Positions 1 to 8,963 of a stretch of DNA of 62,176 bases are shown here, one piece after another; the first letter of the stretch is position 1; each line of letters starts with the position of its first letter. The position numbers and the translations under genes are program-made. Source of the stretch: an uncultured Oscillospiraceae bacterium (GTDB lineage: Bacteria > Bacillota > Clostridia > Oscillospirales > Acutalibacteraceae); assembly GCA_905192745.1 (NCBI GenBank), contig CAJJLZ010000016.1, forward strand, positions 1-62,176. The letters are read 5' to 3'. Under the pieces are notes generated by a model. The model ran no database searches and was not told the DNA's origin. It was given only the letters and a program-made list of their open reading frames with translations.

Positions 1-128
1 GAGCTTTTCTGTGCTTTCGGGTTCTACTTTTTCATTTTTACTTTACGGTGCCTCCCGGCATTCCCGATACCGTTCTTTGCTTTTAGTGTACACGGCATAG
101 GAAAATTTGTCAAACAGAAGGAAAACGG

Positions 129-145
129 CGCCGCTAGGCACGGCG
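129..145 (-). terminator. weak terminator hairpin after the P-type ATPase
   Basis: Directly past the stop codon of the ATPase gene, minus-strand RNA can form a 5-bp CGCCG/CGGCG stem with a 7-nt loop, followed by CCGTTTTCC. The stem is short and the U-run broken, so this is only a possible terminator. Bases 1-128 show no gene or other clear site. Confidence 0.3.
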
Positions 146-146
146 A

Positions 147-2831
147 TTACAGCGAGCCCTTTCTTCCGAGCAGCCGCATTATCAGTTTCCGGGCACAGTC
201 CGCCGGAACCACGAGAAAGGCGATCATCAGCACCCGGCGCAGCTCCCAGAAGGTCAGTCCCGCCGTGCGGAACAGGCTTCCGCCGTAGTAGATCAGCCCG
301 ATCTGCACCGCCGCCACCATCAGCATGATAAAGAGGAAGGAGGGGTTGTGGTTCAGGTGGGCGAAAAGATTTACCCGATGGGTGCGGGCGTTGAAGGAAT
401 TGAAGATGCCCGCGAAGATGAACAGGGCGAAAAAGGCCGTCATCAGATAAATTTCGTTGTTGGCATACCGGAACAGCAGCCTGACGGCGGGCAGCTTGAG
501 AAACAGCACGCACAGCGCGATGGTGAATATCCCCATGCAGAGAATCTGATGGAGCATATACCGGTTGAGAACCGGTTCGTCCCGCCGCTTGGGCGGCTCG
601 TGCATGTATTCCTCGAGGGGCGGTTCCCCGGCGAAGGCCAGCCCTGCCAGAGTATCCATGATAATGTTGATCCACAGCATCTGGATGACTGTGACCGGGG
701 TGTCGATACCGATGAACGGCCCGATGATGGAAACTCCCACGGCGCAGAGATTCATGGTAAGCTGGAAAATGATAAATTTTCGGATGCTTTTGAAGATGGT
801 GCGGCCGTACAGGATGGCTTTGGCGATGGAAGCGATATTGTCGTCCAGAATGACGATATCGCCGGCTTCCTTCGCCACTTCGGTGCCGCTTCCCATGGCG
901 AAGCCGACGTCCGCTTTCTTCAGGGCGGGCGCGTCGTTGATACCGTCCCCCGTCATTCCGGCGACGAGATCCAGCTCCTGCGCCAGTCGGACCAGCCGGC
1001 TTTTGTCGTTCGGCAGAGCGCGGGCCACCACCCGCAGGGAGGGAAGGAGCCGTTTGACCTCCTCGTCTCCCATGGCGTTCAGCTCCGCGCTGGTCAGCAC
1101 CGCCTGAGACGGCGTTTTTCCGCCCGGCATGGAATCAAGCAGCCCGGCCTCCCGGGCGATGGCGGCGGCGGTTTCCCGGTTATCGCCGGTGATCATCACC
1201 ACCTGAACCCCCGCTTCCCGCACCTGCCGCACGGCGGAGCGGGCCTCCGGGCGTACTTCGTCCCGGATACCGGCCAGACCGAGCAGGATCAGGCCGGAGA
1301 AGCCGCCGCTTTCCGTTACCGGGGTATCGGAAACCGCCAGACAAAGCACCCGCATGGCATGGCCGGTCATTTCCTTCAGCTTGCCTTCCAGAAAAAGGCG
1401 GCTTGGCAGGGGACAGATCCGGCCCTTTTCGTCGTAATAGCGGTTGCAATGGGGCAGCAGTTTTTCCGGCGCTCCCTTGACCAGAGTGAGCTCCCGTTCG
1501 CCGTGGAGGGTCACCGCCGAGAATTTGTTTTTGGAGTCAAAGGGGACGCTTTCCCCCTTGCGGAGCGTTCCCGCCGGGGACAGCCGCCCGGCTCCGGAGA
1601 CGGCGTACTCCAGCAGCGCGCGGTCGGTGGCGTTTCCGCCCAGCGCCTTTCCGCCGGACCAGACGCTTCCCGAGTTCTGGACGCAGGAGAGCTCCACCAG
1701 CTCCCACAGGGGCTTCTTCCGGCGGAGGTCGGCGGCCTTTTTGTATTCGTCTCCCTCCCCGGTGAGAAAGCGGACCACCTCCAGCTTTCCCCGGGTGAGG
1801 GTGCCGGTCTTGTCGGTGAACAGGATGTTCAGGCTGCCGGAGGTTTCGATCCCCACCAGCTTGCGTACCAGCACATGGTCCTTCAGCATCCGCCGCATGT
1901 TGGAGGAAAGCACCACGGTAATCATCATCGGCAATCCCTCCGGCACCGCAACCACCACCACGGTAATGGCGAGGGTAAGGGCATGGAGGGCGTGCTCAAA
2001 CAATCCGGCGGGATGGGAGGCAATCCACTGCCCCATCCGGGCGATGTTCATCCCGTTGTCGATCATCAGGGAATGGAAGAGATCCGCCGCCGCCACCATT
2101 CCGGCCGCCGCGTACCCGATTCGGCTGATGGTACGGGCCAGACTGCCCAGCCGTACCTTGAGCGGGCTTTCCCGGGTTTCCTCCTGCACCTCCCGGGCGA
2201 GCCGGCCGTAGAAGGTCGCGTCCCCGACGGTGCGGACGGCCATCTCCCCTTCGCCGGAGCAGACGATGCTCCCCCGGAACAGACGCACAGGGGAAAGAAA
2301 ATCCGATGGGTCGGTCCCCTCCGGGCCGGGGGCTTTGGACGCCTCCCGGCTTTCGCCGTTCAGGGCGGACTGATCCACATGAAGCTCTCCGTTCAGCATT
2401 ACCCCGTCGGCGGGAACACGTTCCCCCGCCTGAAGAAGCACCACGTCCCCCACCACGATCTCCGATACCGGCAGTTCGACCACCCGGCCGTCACGCCGTA
2501 CCCGGCAGAGAACGCGCTGCGCGTCCTCCTGCAGCCTGACGAAGGCGGATTCGCTTCCGTATTCCGACAGGGTGGAGACAAAGGTGGCGAGGAATATGGC
2601 GATCGCAATGCCTGCCGTTTCAAACCAGTCGAAATGGCGAAACAGGAAAATTACGTTGACGGCGAGGGCGGCGAGCAGCACCTTGATGATCGGGTCGCCG
2701 AAGCTTTCGAGGAACTGGCGGAAAAAGCCGCGGCGTTTTTTCTGGGTGAGCTGGTTGGAGCCGTGTTCCCGGCGGGACTGCTCCGCCTGCGCGGCAGTCA
2801 GCCCCGCGCCGGCCGGGACGGATGGCGGCAT
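147..2831 (-). CDS. cation-transporting P-type ATPase, calcium (P2) type
   Basis: Predicted 894-residue membrane pump that uses ATP to move Ca2+ (or a similar cation) out of the cytosol. The phosphorylation motif DKTGTLT is present with the aspartate near residue 340. The membrane motif VPEGLP, which supplies calcium ligands in P2 ATPases, and the hinge motif TGDGINDAPALKKAD are intact. An N-terminal cation ATPase domain, actuator domain and C-terminal membrane bundle follow the usual order and length. The start chosen (ATG 2831, MPPSVPAG) has AGGAG 8 nt upstream; a longer reading frame to 2882 lacks such a site. It is a single-gene unit. Cation specificity is inferred from family resemblance (PMCA/LMCA type), not proven. 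Confidence 0.93.
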   Translation of the reverse strand: MPPSVPAGAGLTAAQAEQSRREHGSNQLTQKKRRGFFRQFLESFGDPIIKVLLAALAVNVIFLFRHFDWFETAGIAIAIFLATFVSTLSEYGSESAFVRLQEDAQRVLCRVRRDGRVVELPVSEIVVGDVVLLQAGERVPADGVMLNGELHVDQSALNGESREASKAPGPEGTDPSDFLSPVRLFRGSIVCSGEGEMAVRTVGDATFYGRLAREVQEETRESPLKVRLGSLARTISRIGYAAAGMVAAADLFHSLMIDNGMNIARMGQWIASHPAGLFEHALHALTLAITVVVVAVPEGLPMMITVVLSSNMRRMLKDHVLVRKLVGIETSGSLNILFTDKTGTLTRGKLEVVRFLTGEGDEYKKAADLRRKKPLWELVELSCVQNSGSVWSGGKALGGNATDRALLEYAVSGAGRLSPAGTLRKGESVPFDSKNKFSAVTLHGERELTLVKGAPEKLLPHCNRYYDEKGRICPLPSRLFLEGKLKEMTGHAMRVLCLAVSDTPVTESGGFSGLILLGLAGIRDEVRPEARSAVRQVREAGVQVVMITGDNRETAAAIAREAGLLDSMPGGKTPSQAVLTSAELNAMGDEEVKRLLPSLRVVARALPNDKSRLVRLAQELDLVAGMTGDGINDAPALKKADVGFAMGSGTEVAKEAGDIVILDDNIASIAKAILYGRTIFKSIRKFIIFQLTMNLCAVGVSIIGPFIGIDTPVTVIQMLWINIIMDTLAGLAFAGEPPLEEYMHEPPKRRDEPVLNRYMLHQILCMGIFTIALCVLFLKLPAVRLLFRYANNEIYLMTAFFALFIFAGIFNSFNARTHRVNLFAHLNHNPSFLFIMLMVAAVQIGLIYYGGSLFRTAGLTFWELRRVLMIAFLVVPADCARKLIMRLLGRKGSL

Positions 2832-2961
2832 GGACGTCACTCCTTTGGATAGTGGTTGGGCGCGGACAGGACCCGTTACCATACTCTATTCGCGGAAGGG
2901 GGACAATATGCCGTCAAAGCGCCGTGCCGGGCAGAGACAATCGAGCGGCAGTCCGATCAGG

Positions 2962-2999
2962 AAAAGGCTGTCCGCAGCGTATGCCGCGGACAGCCTTTT
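2962..2999 (-). terminator. hairpin terminator after the HTH-membrane gene
   Basis: A 14-bp perfect stem (2962-2975 with 2986-2999) with a 10-nt loop follows the gene that ends at 3025. U-runs exist on both strands, so it may act in both directions. Confidence 0.8.
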
Positions 3000-3024
3000 T
3001 TCCGATTGTGAAATTTTTCCGGCC

Positions 3025-4896
3025 TTACACCGAAACCCGTTCCGCCGGGGGACAGAGGCTGCGCAGCAGAAGCAGCGCGGAGGGGAGGGCGAAAAGCAGC
3101 GTGAAGGCGGTCAGGCAGGTTTGTACGGCGGCGTATTGCCCCATGGAAAAAAGGGAAAACGCGGCGAGATACAGCGAGGTTGTGTAAGACAGGGAAACGG
3201 CCGCGCCGGCGGCGTTCAGAAGGAGGGCCGCCGTCCACCCGCTCCATACTCCGCGGCTTTTGACCGCCGCCGAAAGGAGGGGCTTCCGCGCGTTTGCCCG
3301 CAGACAGGCCGCTGTCAGAAAGGCGGAGGCGTAGGCTGCCGGCCGCAGAAAAAAGCCGCCGATTGCGCCAGCCGCCGTACCGGGGTCCGCCAGAAGAGGA
3401 AACGCGAACAGGGCGAAGGGGGACAGACATCCGGCCAGAAACAGCAGACCGATGAATAACGGTTTGCCGGAAAAGCCGGTGAAGCCCAATCCGCCTCCGG
3501 CCGGCAGGACGAACAGCAGGGTCAATGCAGCCGACAGCACCGCCGGCGTTAGCCAGCCAAGAGAAAAGACGTTGGTAAAAATCGCCGCGTAATGCGTGAA
3601 CGATGGATTCATGGCCAACAGGCGAGGTGGAAAAAGGAAGAGTTCTTTGTTTGGTTTGAGAGAAAGGGCGCAGGTCAGAAAAACCGGCAGAAGCATGGCG
3701 AGTGCTGTCAGAATACCGAGCAGCATCACCGCCCAGTGGACGGCACGGTCCGGCCTGAGCGTTTGATTTTCCGGCCGCCGTTCCCGCCGTCGGGAGATCC
3801 GCGCGGAAAGGGCGGGCGTTCCGAAGCGGACAATCAGCAGGCCGGCGGCGATCAGCAGGCCGGTCATAGCCAGAGCACCGGCGTTAATGGGCCAGGCCGG
3901 CCGCTGTCCGCTCCGCATAGCGCGGGACATCAGACCGAACAACGTACCGCTGAACGCGTCGTGCAGAGGCAAAAGGACATTGCAGGCGAAAAGGGGCCCG
4001 AGCGGAGCGACCGCCGCCGCTCCATATAAAAAAGGCAAAAAAACGGTGTCCCCCCGCTGGCGGCGGTACCAGCCGATATACAGCAGAAGGGAAACCGGCC
4101 CGATTCCCGCGGCTGTGGACTGCGCCCATTCGTAGAGAAGCGGAGCGTTTCCAAACCAGTCGAGAGGAACGAACGGATGAAGGGGATCCCTGGCGCTCTG
4201 CAGCAGCCAGGAATTCAGATAGCCGTGGGCATCGGATGAAAAAACGAAGGAGGGGAACAGGCTTTGGGTCAGGGCGCAGACGGATCCGGCAGTCAGCAGG
4301 GCGCACAGCAGAAACCCGAAGCCGCGGGGAAGGCGGGCGGCCGCCCAGGCAAACAGCCCGCCCAGCAGGAGAGCGGAAACCGTGGACAGAATAAGCAACA
4401 GCGCCGTACGGCCGAATACGGAACCGGACACGGCGACGCTTTCCCCGCCCACGGCCGCCCAGAGCGCCATACACAGACAGAACAGCGCCGCCGCGCCGAG
4501 GGGCAGCAGCGCCCCGGCTCCGGCGGAGGTTTCCCTGACGGAAAGCACGGGAGGCAGAGGGGGCTTTTCCGGTTGAAGAGCGGTATACCACGGGGCGCCG
4601 GATTCCGGAATCCCATATGGCGGGGGTGTAGGAAGAGATTCGCACGCCGGTTCCGGCCGGGCGGCGCTTTCTCCGTCCTTCGCCGTCCCCAGAAGTTCAT
4701 CCATCGTAAATCCGAGAGTTTCCGCCAGATGCCGGAGGGTATTCACATCCGGCTCGGAACGTCCCTGCTCCCATTTGCTGATCGCCTGTCTCGTCACATG
4801 AAGCTTTTCTGCCAGCTCCGCCTGAGTCAGGCCGGCGTCCGTCCGTTTTGTCCGCAGAAAAACGCCGATTTCCTGCGTTCCGTGCATTTCCCGCAT
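3025..4896 (-). CDS. XRE-type HTH protein fused to a permease-like membrane region
   Basis: 623 residues from ATG 4896, which has AGGAGG 7 nt upstream. Residues 10-69 form a typical Cro/C1 helix-turn-helix (LTQAELAEKLHVTRQAISKW), so DNA binding is likely. A Pro-rich linker (70-125) leads to about 490 residues of hydrophobic segments. These do not look random. Residues 155-380 recall a MalF/LplB-like ABC permease, including a decayed EAA loop at 291-310 (YGAAAVAPLGPLFACNVLLP against the family pattern EAA-x3-G-x9-I-x-LP). Residues 385-530 recall a MalG-like permease, opening with ALSLKPNKELFLFPPRL. No ATPase or sugar-binding gene is adjacent. It stands alone between two hairpins. A membrane-tethered regulator is my inference; the permease likeness is by eye. 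Confidence 0.75.
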   Translation of the reverse strand: MREMHGTQEIGVFLRTKRTDAGLTQAELAEKLHVTRQAISKWEQGRSEPDVNTLRHLAETLGFTMDELLGTAKDGESAARPEPACESLPTPPPYGIPESGAPWYTALQPEKPPLPPVLSVRETSAGAGALLPLGAAALFCLCMALWAAVGGESVAVSGSVFGRTALLLILSTVSALLLGGLFAWAAARLPRGFGFLLCALLTAGSVCALTQSLFPSFVFSSDAHGYLNSWLLQSARDPLHPFVPLDWFGNAPLLYEWAQSTAAGIGPVSLLLYIGWYRRQRGDTVFLPFLYGAAAVAPLGPLFACNVLLPLHDAFSGTLFGLMSRAMRSGQRPAWPINAGALAMTGLLIAAGLLIVRFGTPALSARISRRRERRPENQTLRPDRAVHWAVMLLGILTALAMLLPVFLTCALSLKPNKELFLFPPRLLAMNPSFTHYAAIFTNVFSLGWLTPAVLSAALTLLFVLPAGGGLGFTGFSGKPLFIGLLFLAGCLSPFALFAFPLLADPGTAAGAIGGFFLRPAAYASAFLTAACLRANARKPLLSAAVKSRGVWSGWTAALLLNAAGAAVSLSYTTSLYLAAFSLFSMGQYAAVQTCLTAFTLLFALPSALLLLRSLCPPAERVSV

Positions 4897-4954
4897 GAGA
4901 CGCCTCCTTTCTGAAATCGTGAAGTGAATCGACGAATCCGGTTTCGCTGAATTC

Positions 4955-4983
4955 ATTATATCGGGATACACAGGGGTTTTCAA
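4955..4983 (-). promoter_or_regulatory. sigma-A promoter of the HTH-membrane gene
   Basis: Minus-strand TTGAAA (4978-4983), 17-bp spacer, TATAAT (4955-4960). An imperfect inverted repeat lies immediately downstream of the -10 box (about 4935-4954), a layout seen again at 9314-9343. Confidence 0.75.
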
Positions 4984-5010
4984 GGCGGAAGACTAAGGTA
5001 AAGCATCAAA

Positions 5011-5045
5011 AAACCGCCGTGCAACCAACGGTTGCACGGCGGTTT
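5011..5045 (-). terminator. strong terminator after the SPKTG surface protein
   Basis: Perfect 16-bp stem (5011-5026 with 5030-5045) and 3-nt loop AAC. Minus-strand RNA continues into a run of U residues (plus-strand A run 5008-5013). Confidence 0.9.
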
Positions 5046-5125
5046 GCCGTAGTTTCCCGATGCTGTCGGATCATTCGGCGGCGTCACGGAAATATTGCCG
5101 CGGCACGATACCGGACGAAACCGAT

Positions 5126-6616
5126 TTACATGCGGGACCGGTTCCTCTTCGAAAGAGTCAGAGAGACGACAAGTCCCAGTGCGCCGGCTGCCAGAATGGA
5201 GAAGGGCAGGGCGGATCCGGAATCCCCCGTTTTCGGGCTGGTCGGTTTGGCCGAAGTCGACGAGGCGGTCGATACGGTGGTATCGGTCGATGACGAGGAG
5301 GAACTGGGAGTGGTGGGAACCGTGGGCTTTTCCAGTGTGGGGATGGTTTCGGTCCGCGTCAGCTGGCAGATCAGGCAGGTAAAGAGCTTCTCCCCTTCCT
5401 CGGTCTCGGTGGCGTCCCACAGAATTTCTCCATTATCCCATACATGGGCGGCCAGATCAAAACGGAGCTCGGGATCATCGCCGCAGATGGCGGGATGCCA
5501 GTGCTGTTCTTCGTCGCCGTCCCAAAGGTTATCCAGATACAGGTTCTTTGAAATAATCGCCTGATAGACCGGGGCGTCGGGATCATCCGAAACGGCAAGG
5601 CCGCTTCCGGATTCGTTCACAACGGCGGGAATGTTGAAGAACTCGCCGTCCTCGGTGGTATAGATGTGCATATTCGCCGCTTCGATCGAGCCGCTCTCGC
5701 TCCCGGCATTGTAGAAAGCGCAGGCGTTTTCGCTTTCCGGATTCGCCGCCGCCATAAGAGAGCCGCCGGAAACGGTCAGGCTGTTTTCGGTATAAACGCC
5801 GATGCAGGCATTGCTGGCCGCGCCGTCAATATCGCCCTCAAGCGAAATACCGCTCAGTCCGACCGCCAGACCGCCCTCGACCGTCAGGTTTTTGGCGTAC
5901 AGTCCCTGACTGCCGGACGTGCCGCCCAAACCGGCGACAGACATCAGCGTCCCGCCGGAAACCGTTATATCCCCGACGGCGCGGATCCCCGCGGAACGGC
6001 CGTTGCCCCCCGCGCCGCCGGCCATCGTCACGATATTGCCGCCGCTGACGGTGACGTTGCCGGCGGCGGCGATGCCGAGACAGTCGCCTTCCGTCACCGG
6101 ACCGACGACAACCATGACGCCGCCGGCCTGACCGTCGGTCAGATCAAACGTCAGATTCCCCGTACACTGAATGCCCTGAAAAGCACTGGCGGACTCTTCG
6201 TTTGCCAGAGTAATCGTCAGGGCTCCGCCGCCTTCGATTGTCAGGTCGCCTTCGGCCTGAATTCCACAGCCGCTCACGCCCATACCGGAAAGAACGTTTC
6301 CGTTTTCGCCCGCAAGCACAATGGTGGAATCCGCGGGCAGTTTGATGCCGAGAAGGGCTTCCGCTTCCTGCAGCATCAGGAAATCATTGAGTGTCAGCGT
6401 TTTGTCCGCATTCTTCCAGCTCCAGCCCTCTTCCTCGTTCGCCTCATCCCCGGTGAACGATGCACAGTCCAGAGTTTCGGTACGCAGGACAGGCTCTTCT
6501 TCCTCTGCGGAAGCGGAGAGGGGCAGAGAGACGAACAGCAGGGCGGCCGCCAGCAAAAGGGACAGTCGTTTTCCGGTTTTTTTGCCGGAGGAGCGGAATA
6601 TGTGGGGAACAAACAT
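5126..6616 (-). CDS. secreted surface protein with SPKTG sorting signal
   Basis: 496 residues. The N terminus is a signal peptide (KKTGKRLSLLLAAALLFVSL, then a SASA cleavage region). The middle carries repeated strands of the form LTVSGG-x-L-xx-AG at about 24-30 residue spacing, suggesting a right-handed beta-solenoid or carbohydrate-binding-like fold. A Thr/Ser-rich stalk precedes residues 460-464 (SPKTG), a hydrophobic stretch and a KRNRSR tail, which together form a sortase sorting signal. Clostridial class B sortase is known to accept (S/P)PXTG. No sortase gene lies in this window. The start ATG 6616 has AAGGAG 8 nt upstream. A consensus promoter sits about 90 nt further upstream. Wall anchoring is well supported; ligand unknown. 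Confidence 0.85.
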   Translation of the reverse strand: MFVPHIFRSSGKKTGKRLSLLLAAALLFVSLPLSASAEEEEPVLRTETLDCASFTGDEANEEEGWSWKNADKTLTLNDFLMLQEAEALLGIKLPADSTIVLAGENGNVLSGMGVSGCGIQAEGDLTIEGGGALTITLANEESASAFQGIQCTGNLTFDLTDGQAGGVMVVVGPVTEGDCLGIAAAGNVTVSGGNIVTMAGGAGGNGRSAGIRAVGDITVSGGTLMSVAGLGGTSGSQGLYAKNLTVEGGLAVGLSGISLEGDIDGAASNACIGVYTENSLTVSGGSLMAAANPESENACAFYNAGSESGSIEAANMHIYTTEDGEFFNIPAVVNESGSGLAVSDDPDAPVYQAIISKNLYLDNLWDGDEEQHWHPAICGDDPELRFDLAAHVWDNGEILWDATETEEGEKLFTCLICQLTRTETIPTLEKPTVPTTPSSSSSSTDTTVSTASSTSAKPTSPKTGDSGSALPFSILAAGALGLVVSLTLSKRNRSRM

Positions 6617-6706
6617 GGTTTCTTGTCTCCTTATTCTTATATTTTCCGAAATCTCTTTTAATTCATACCGGATTTTAAAACGAATTATACAGAAATTTCA
6701 GGATAA

Positions 6707-6735
6707 ATTATAAGGCGGCTGGAAGGAGTTGTCAA
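6707..6735 (-). promoter_or_regulatory. consensus sigma-A promoter of the surface protein gene
   Basis: Minus-strand TTGACA (6730-6735), 17-bp spacer, TATAAT (6707-6712), a perfect consensus. A second TATAAT lies at 6684-6689. High basal expression is expected. Confidence 0.85.
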
Positions 6736-6816
6736 TAGGATTTGGAAAAAACAGCAAAAATGGAATGCTCTGGAACATAATTGCCCGCCTCAGTCTGTTG
6801 TTTCGTATGGTTTGGT

Positions 6817-8895
6817 CTAATTCAGTCCCTGCTCGCTCACCCGGCCGAACAGCCGCCGAACCTCTTCCGCGAGGGGACGGTGCTCCGGCTTCACCAGTTC
6901 CGGGTCGGCGGCAATCAAAGCGCGGGCTTCCGCCTGTGCGTCGAGGAAAAGAGGCATATCCCCGTTCAGGTCGGCAATTTTCAGATCGGGCAGTCCATGC
7001 TGACGGGAGCCGAAAAAATCCCCCGGTCCGCGGAGTTTCAAATCCTCATCCGCGATTTTAAAGCCGTCGTTGGTGGAGCACATCACCTTCAGCCGCCGGA
7101 CCGCTTCCTCGTTTTTCGCGTCGGAGATCAGAATGCAGGTGGACTGGTATTGTCCGCGGCCCACCCGTCCCCGCAGCTGATGAAGCTGGGCCAGCCCGAA
7201 GCGCTCGGCGTTTTCAATCACCATCAGCACGGCGTTCGGTACGTCCACCCCGACCTCGATGACGGTGGTAGAGACGAGAATGGACAGCTCGTTGCGGGCG
7301 AAGGCGGCCATCACCCGTTCCTTTTCCGCCGGCTTCATCCGGCCGTGGAGCAGGCCGAGAGCGTAGCCCCGGAAGGACCCGGCGGCCAGCTTTCCGGCGT
7401 ATTCGGTGGCGCTGGCGAGATCGGTTTCTCCCATCGCCCCGCCGTCCTCGCTCTCTTCCACGAGGGGACAGACGATATAGGCCTGCCGTCCCTCGGCAAT
7501 ATGCTTTTTAATGTAATTATACGCCCGTTCCCGCTTGTCTCCCCGTACGGCGTAGGTTTCAATCGGCTGTCGCCCGGGCGGCAGCTCGTCCAGAATGGAA
7601 ACATCGAGGTCGCCGTAGATAATCAGGGCAAGGGTGCGGGGAATGGGGGTGGCGGACATGACCAGCATGTGGGGGTTCACCCCCTTGGCGGCGAGCTTTG
7701 CCCGCTGGCCCACGCCGAAACGGTGCTGCTCGTCGGTCACTACCAGACCGAGCTTTTGGAAGGAGACCCCTTCCGAAAGCAGAGCGTGCGTGCCGACAAT
7801 CAGGTCAATCCGCCCGTCCGCCAGCCGGGCGAGCACGTCCTTTTTTTCCGCGGCGGGCTGGGAGCCGGTGAGCAGTCCCACCCGTATGCCGCCTGGTCCG
7901 AGAAGGGAGGCGAGGGAGCGGGCGTGCTGTTCGGCCAGAATTTCGGTCGGCGCCATCAGCGCCGCCTGCCAACCGTTACGGATCGCGGTATAGGCTGCCC
8001 CGGCCGCGACGGCGGTTTTACCGCTGCCTACATCCCCCTGCACCAGACGGCTCATGGGATGGGAGCCCCGCATATCCCGCACGCAGTCGGCGATCGCCCG
8101 GCGCTGTGCCCCGGTGGGGGAAAAGGGCAGGAGGGCGTAAAACTCCTCGGTGTGATCGGCTTCCATTACGGCCGCGTTTTCGCTGCGGGAGCGGCCCTTC
8201 AGCCGCAGCAGCCCAAGCTGGAGAATCAGCAGTTCTTCAAACACCAACCGCTTGCGGGCGACCGCGAGGGCTTCTTCGCTGGTGGGAAAATGGATGTTTT
8301 CCCAGGCGAAACGGCGGGTGCAGAGCCCATGCCGGAGCCGCAGCTCGTCCGGAAGCGGATCGTTGTCCAGCTCCGCGTCCAGCGCTTCCAGCGCCCGGGC
8401 GACGCAGCCTTCGATCACCCGGGTGGAAAGCCCCTCCGTCTGGCGGTAGATCGGCCGGATACGCTGGCCGTCCCCGGCCGGCTCGATCAGGGGGGAGGCC
8501 ATTTCCCGATGGGTGAAATCTCCGCCCACTGGGCCGAAAAGGAGGTATTCCTCGCCGGCGCGTATCTTCGCGGCGGCGTATTTGTTGTTGAACAGAGTGA
8601 CCTTCATCCGCGCGGAACCGTCGCTCACGAGGAATTTATAGAGAGTCAGGCCCTTGCGCACCCGCTGCTCGGCCGGAGCCTGAATCGCGGTCGCCTTGAC
8701 GCAGCAGGGCTCCCCGAAGGGCGCGTCCTGAATCGCGGTCAGCTTCGACCAGTCCTCATAGCTGCGGGGGATATTCCGCAGCAGTTCGCCCGCTGTGGTT
8801 ACGCCCAGCCGGGCGAACTGGGCGGCGCGGCGTTCGCCCACGCCCTTCAGATAACGCAGGGACATATCCATGGTGATTGGGGAAACGGAGGCCAT
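6817..8895 (-). CDS. recG: ATP-dependent DNA helicase RecG
   Basis: 692 residues, the normal RecG length. RecG reverses stalled replication forks and branch-migrates Holliday junctions. An N-terminal wedge/OB region (including a helix-hairpin-like YLKGVGERRAAQFARLGV near the start) precedes two helicase domains with Walker A GDVGSGKTAVA, a DEQH box (DEQHRFGVGQR), SATPIPRTL and QLRGRVGRG. The chosen start ATG 8895 (MASVSPITM) has AAGGAGG 8 nt upstream; a longer frame to 9036 runs into the upstream repeat array and is rejected. No dependent gene follows. Its upstream region holds several repeated -10 elements, so transcription may start at several sites. Confidence 0.96.
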   Translation of the reverse strand: MASVSPITMDMSLRYLKGVGERRAAQFARLGVTTAGELLRNIPRSYEDWSKLTAIQDAPFGEPCCVKATAIQAPAEQRVRKGLTLYKFLVSDGSARMKVTLFNNKYAAAKIRAGEEYLLFGPVGGDFTHREMASPLIEPAGDGQRIRPIYRQTEGLSTRVIEGCVARALEALDAELDNDPLPDELRLRHGLCTRRFAWENIHFPTSEEALAVARKRLVFEELLILQLGLLRLKGRSRSENAAVMEADHTEEFYALLPFSPTGAQRRAIADCVRDMRGSHPMSRLVQGDVGSGKTAVAAGAAYTAIRNGWQAALMAPTEILAEQHARSLASLLGPGGIRVGLLTGSQPAAEKKDVLARLADGRIDLIVGTHALLSEGVSFQKLGLVVTDEQHRFGVGQRAKLAAKGVNPHMLVMSATPIPRTLALIIYGDLDVSILDELPPGRQPIETYAVRGDKRERAYNYIKKHIAEGRQAYIVCPLVEESEDGGAMGETDLASATEYAGKLAAGSFRGYALGLLHGRMKPAEKERVMAAFARNELSILVSTTVIEVGVDVPNAVLMVIENAERFGLAQLHQLRGRVGRGQYQSTCILISDAKNEEAVRRLKVMCSTNDGFKIADEDLKLRGPGDFFGSRQHGLPDLKIADLNGDMPLFLDAQAEARALIAADPELVKPEHRPLAEEVRRLFGRVSEQGLN

Positions 8896-8963
8896 ACCGG
8901 CCGCCTCCTTCCAGCCGCGTCGTAAGCGAAAGCTTCGTGCCGGCGCGTTTTGTCTGAGAACAG

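Noticed and set aside
348..2852. 834-codon open frame opposite the P-type ATPase
   Set aside because: Antisense shadow of a gene with complete P-ATPase motifs; no ribosome site and no recognisable domain. High GC makes long shadow frames common here.
6781..8925. 714-codon open frame opposite recG
   Set aside because: Antisense to an intact RecG with all helicase motifs; composition is that of a reversed coding strand.
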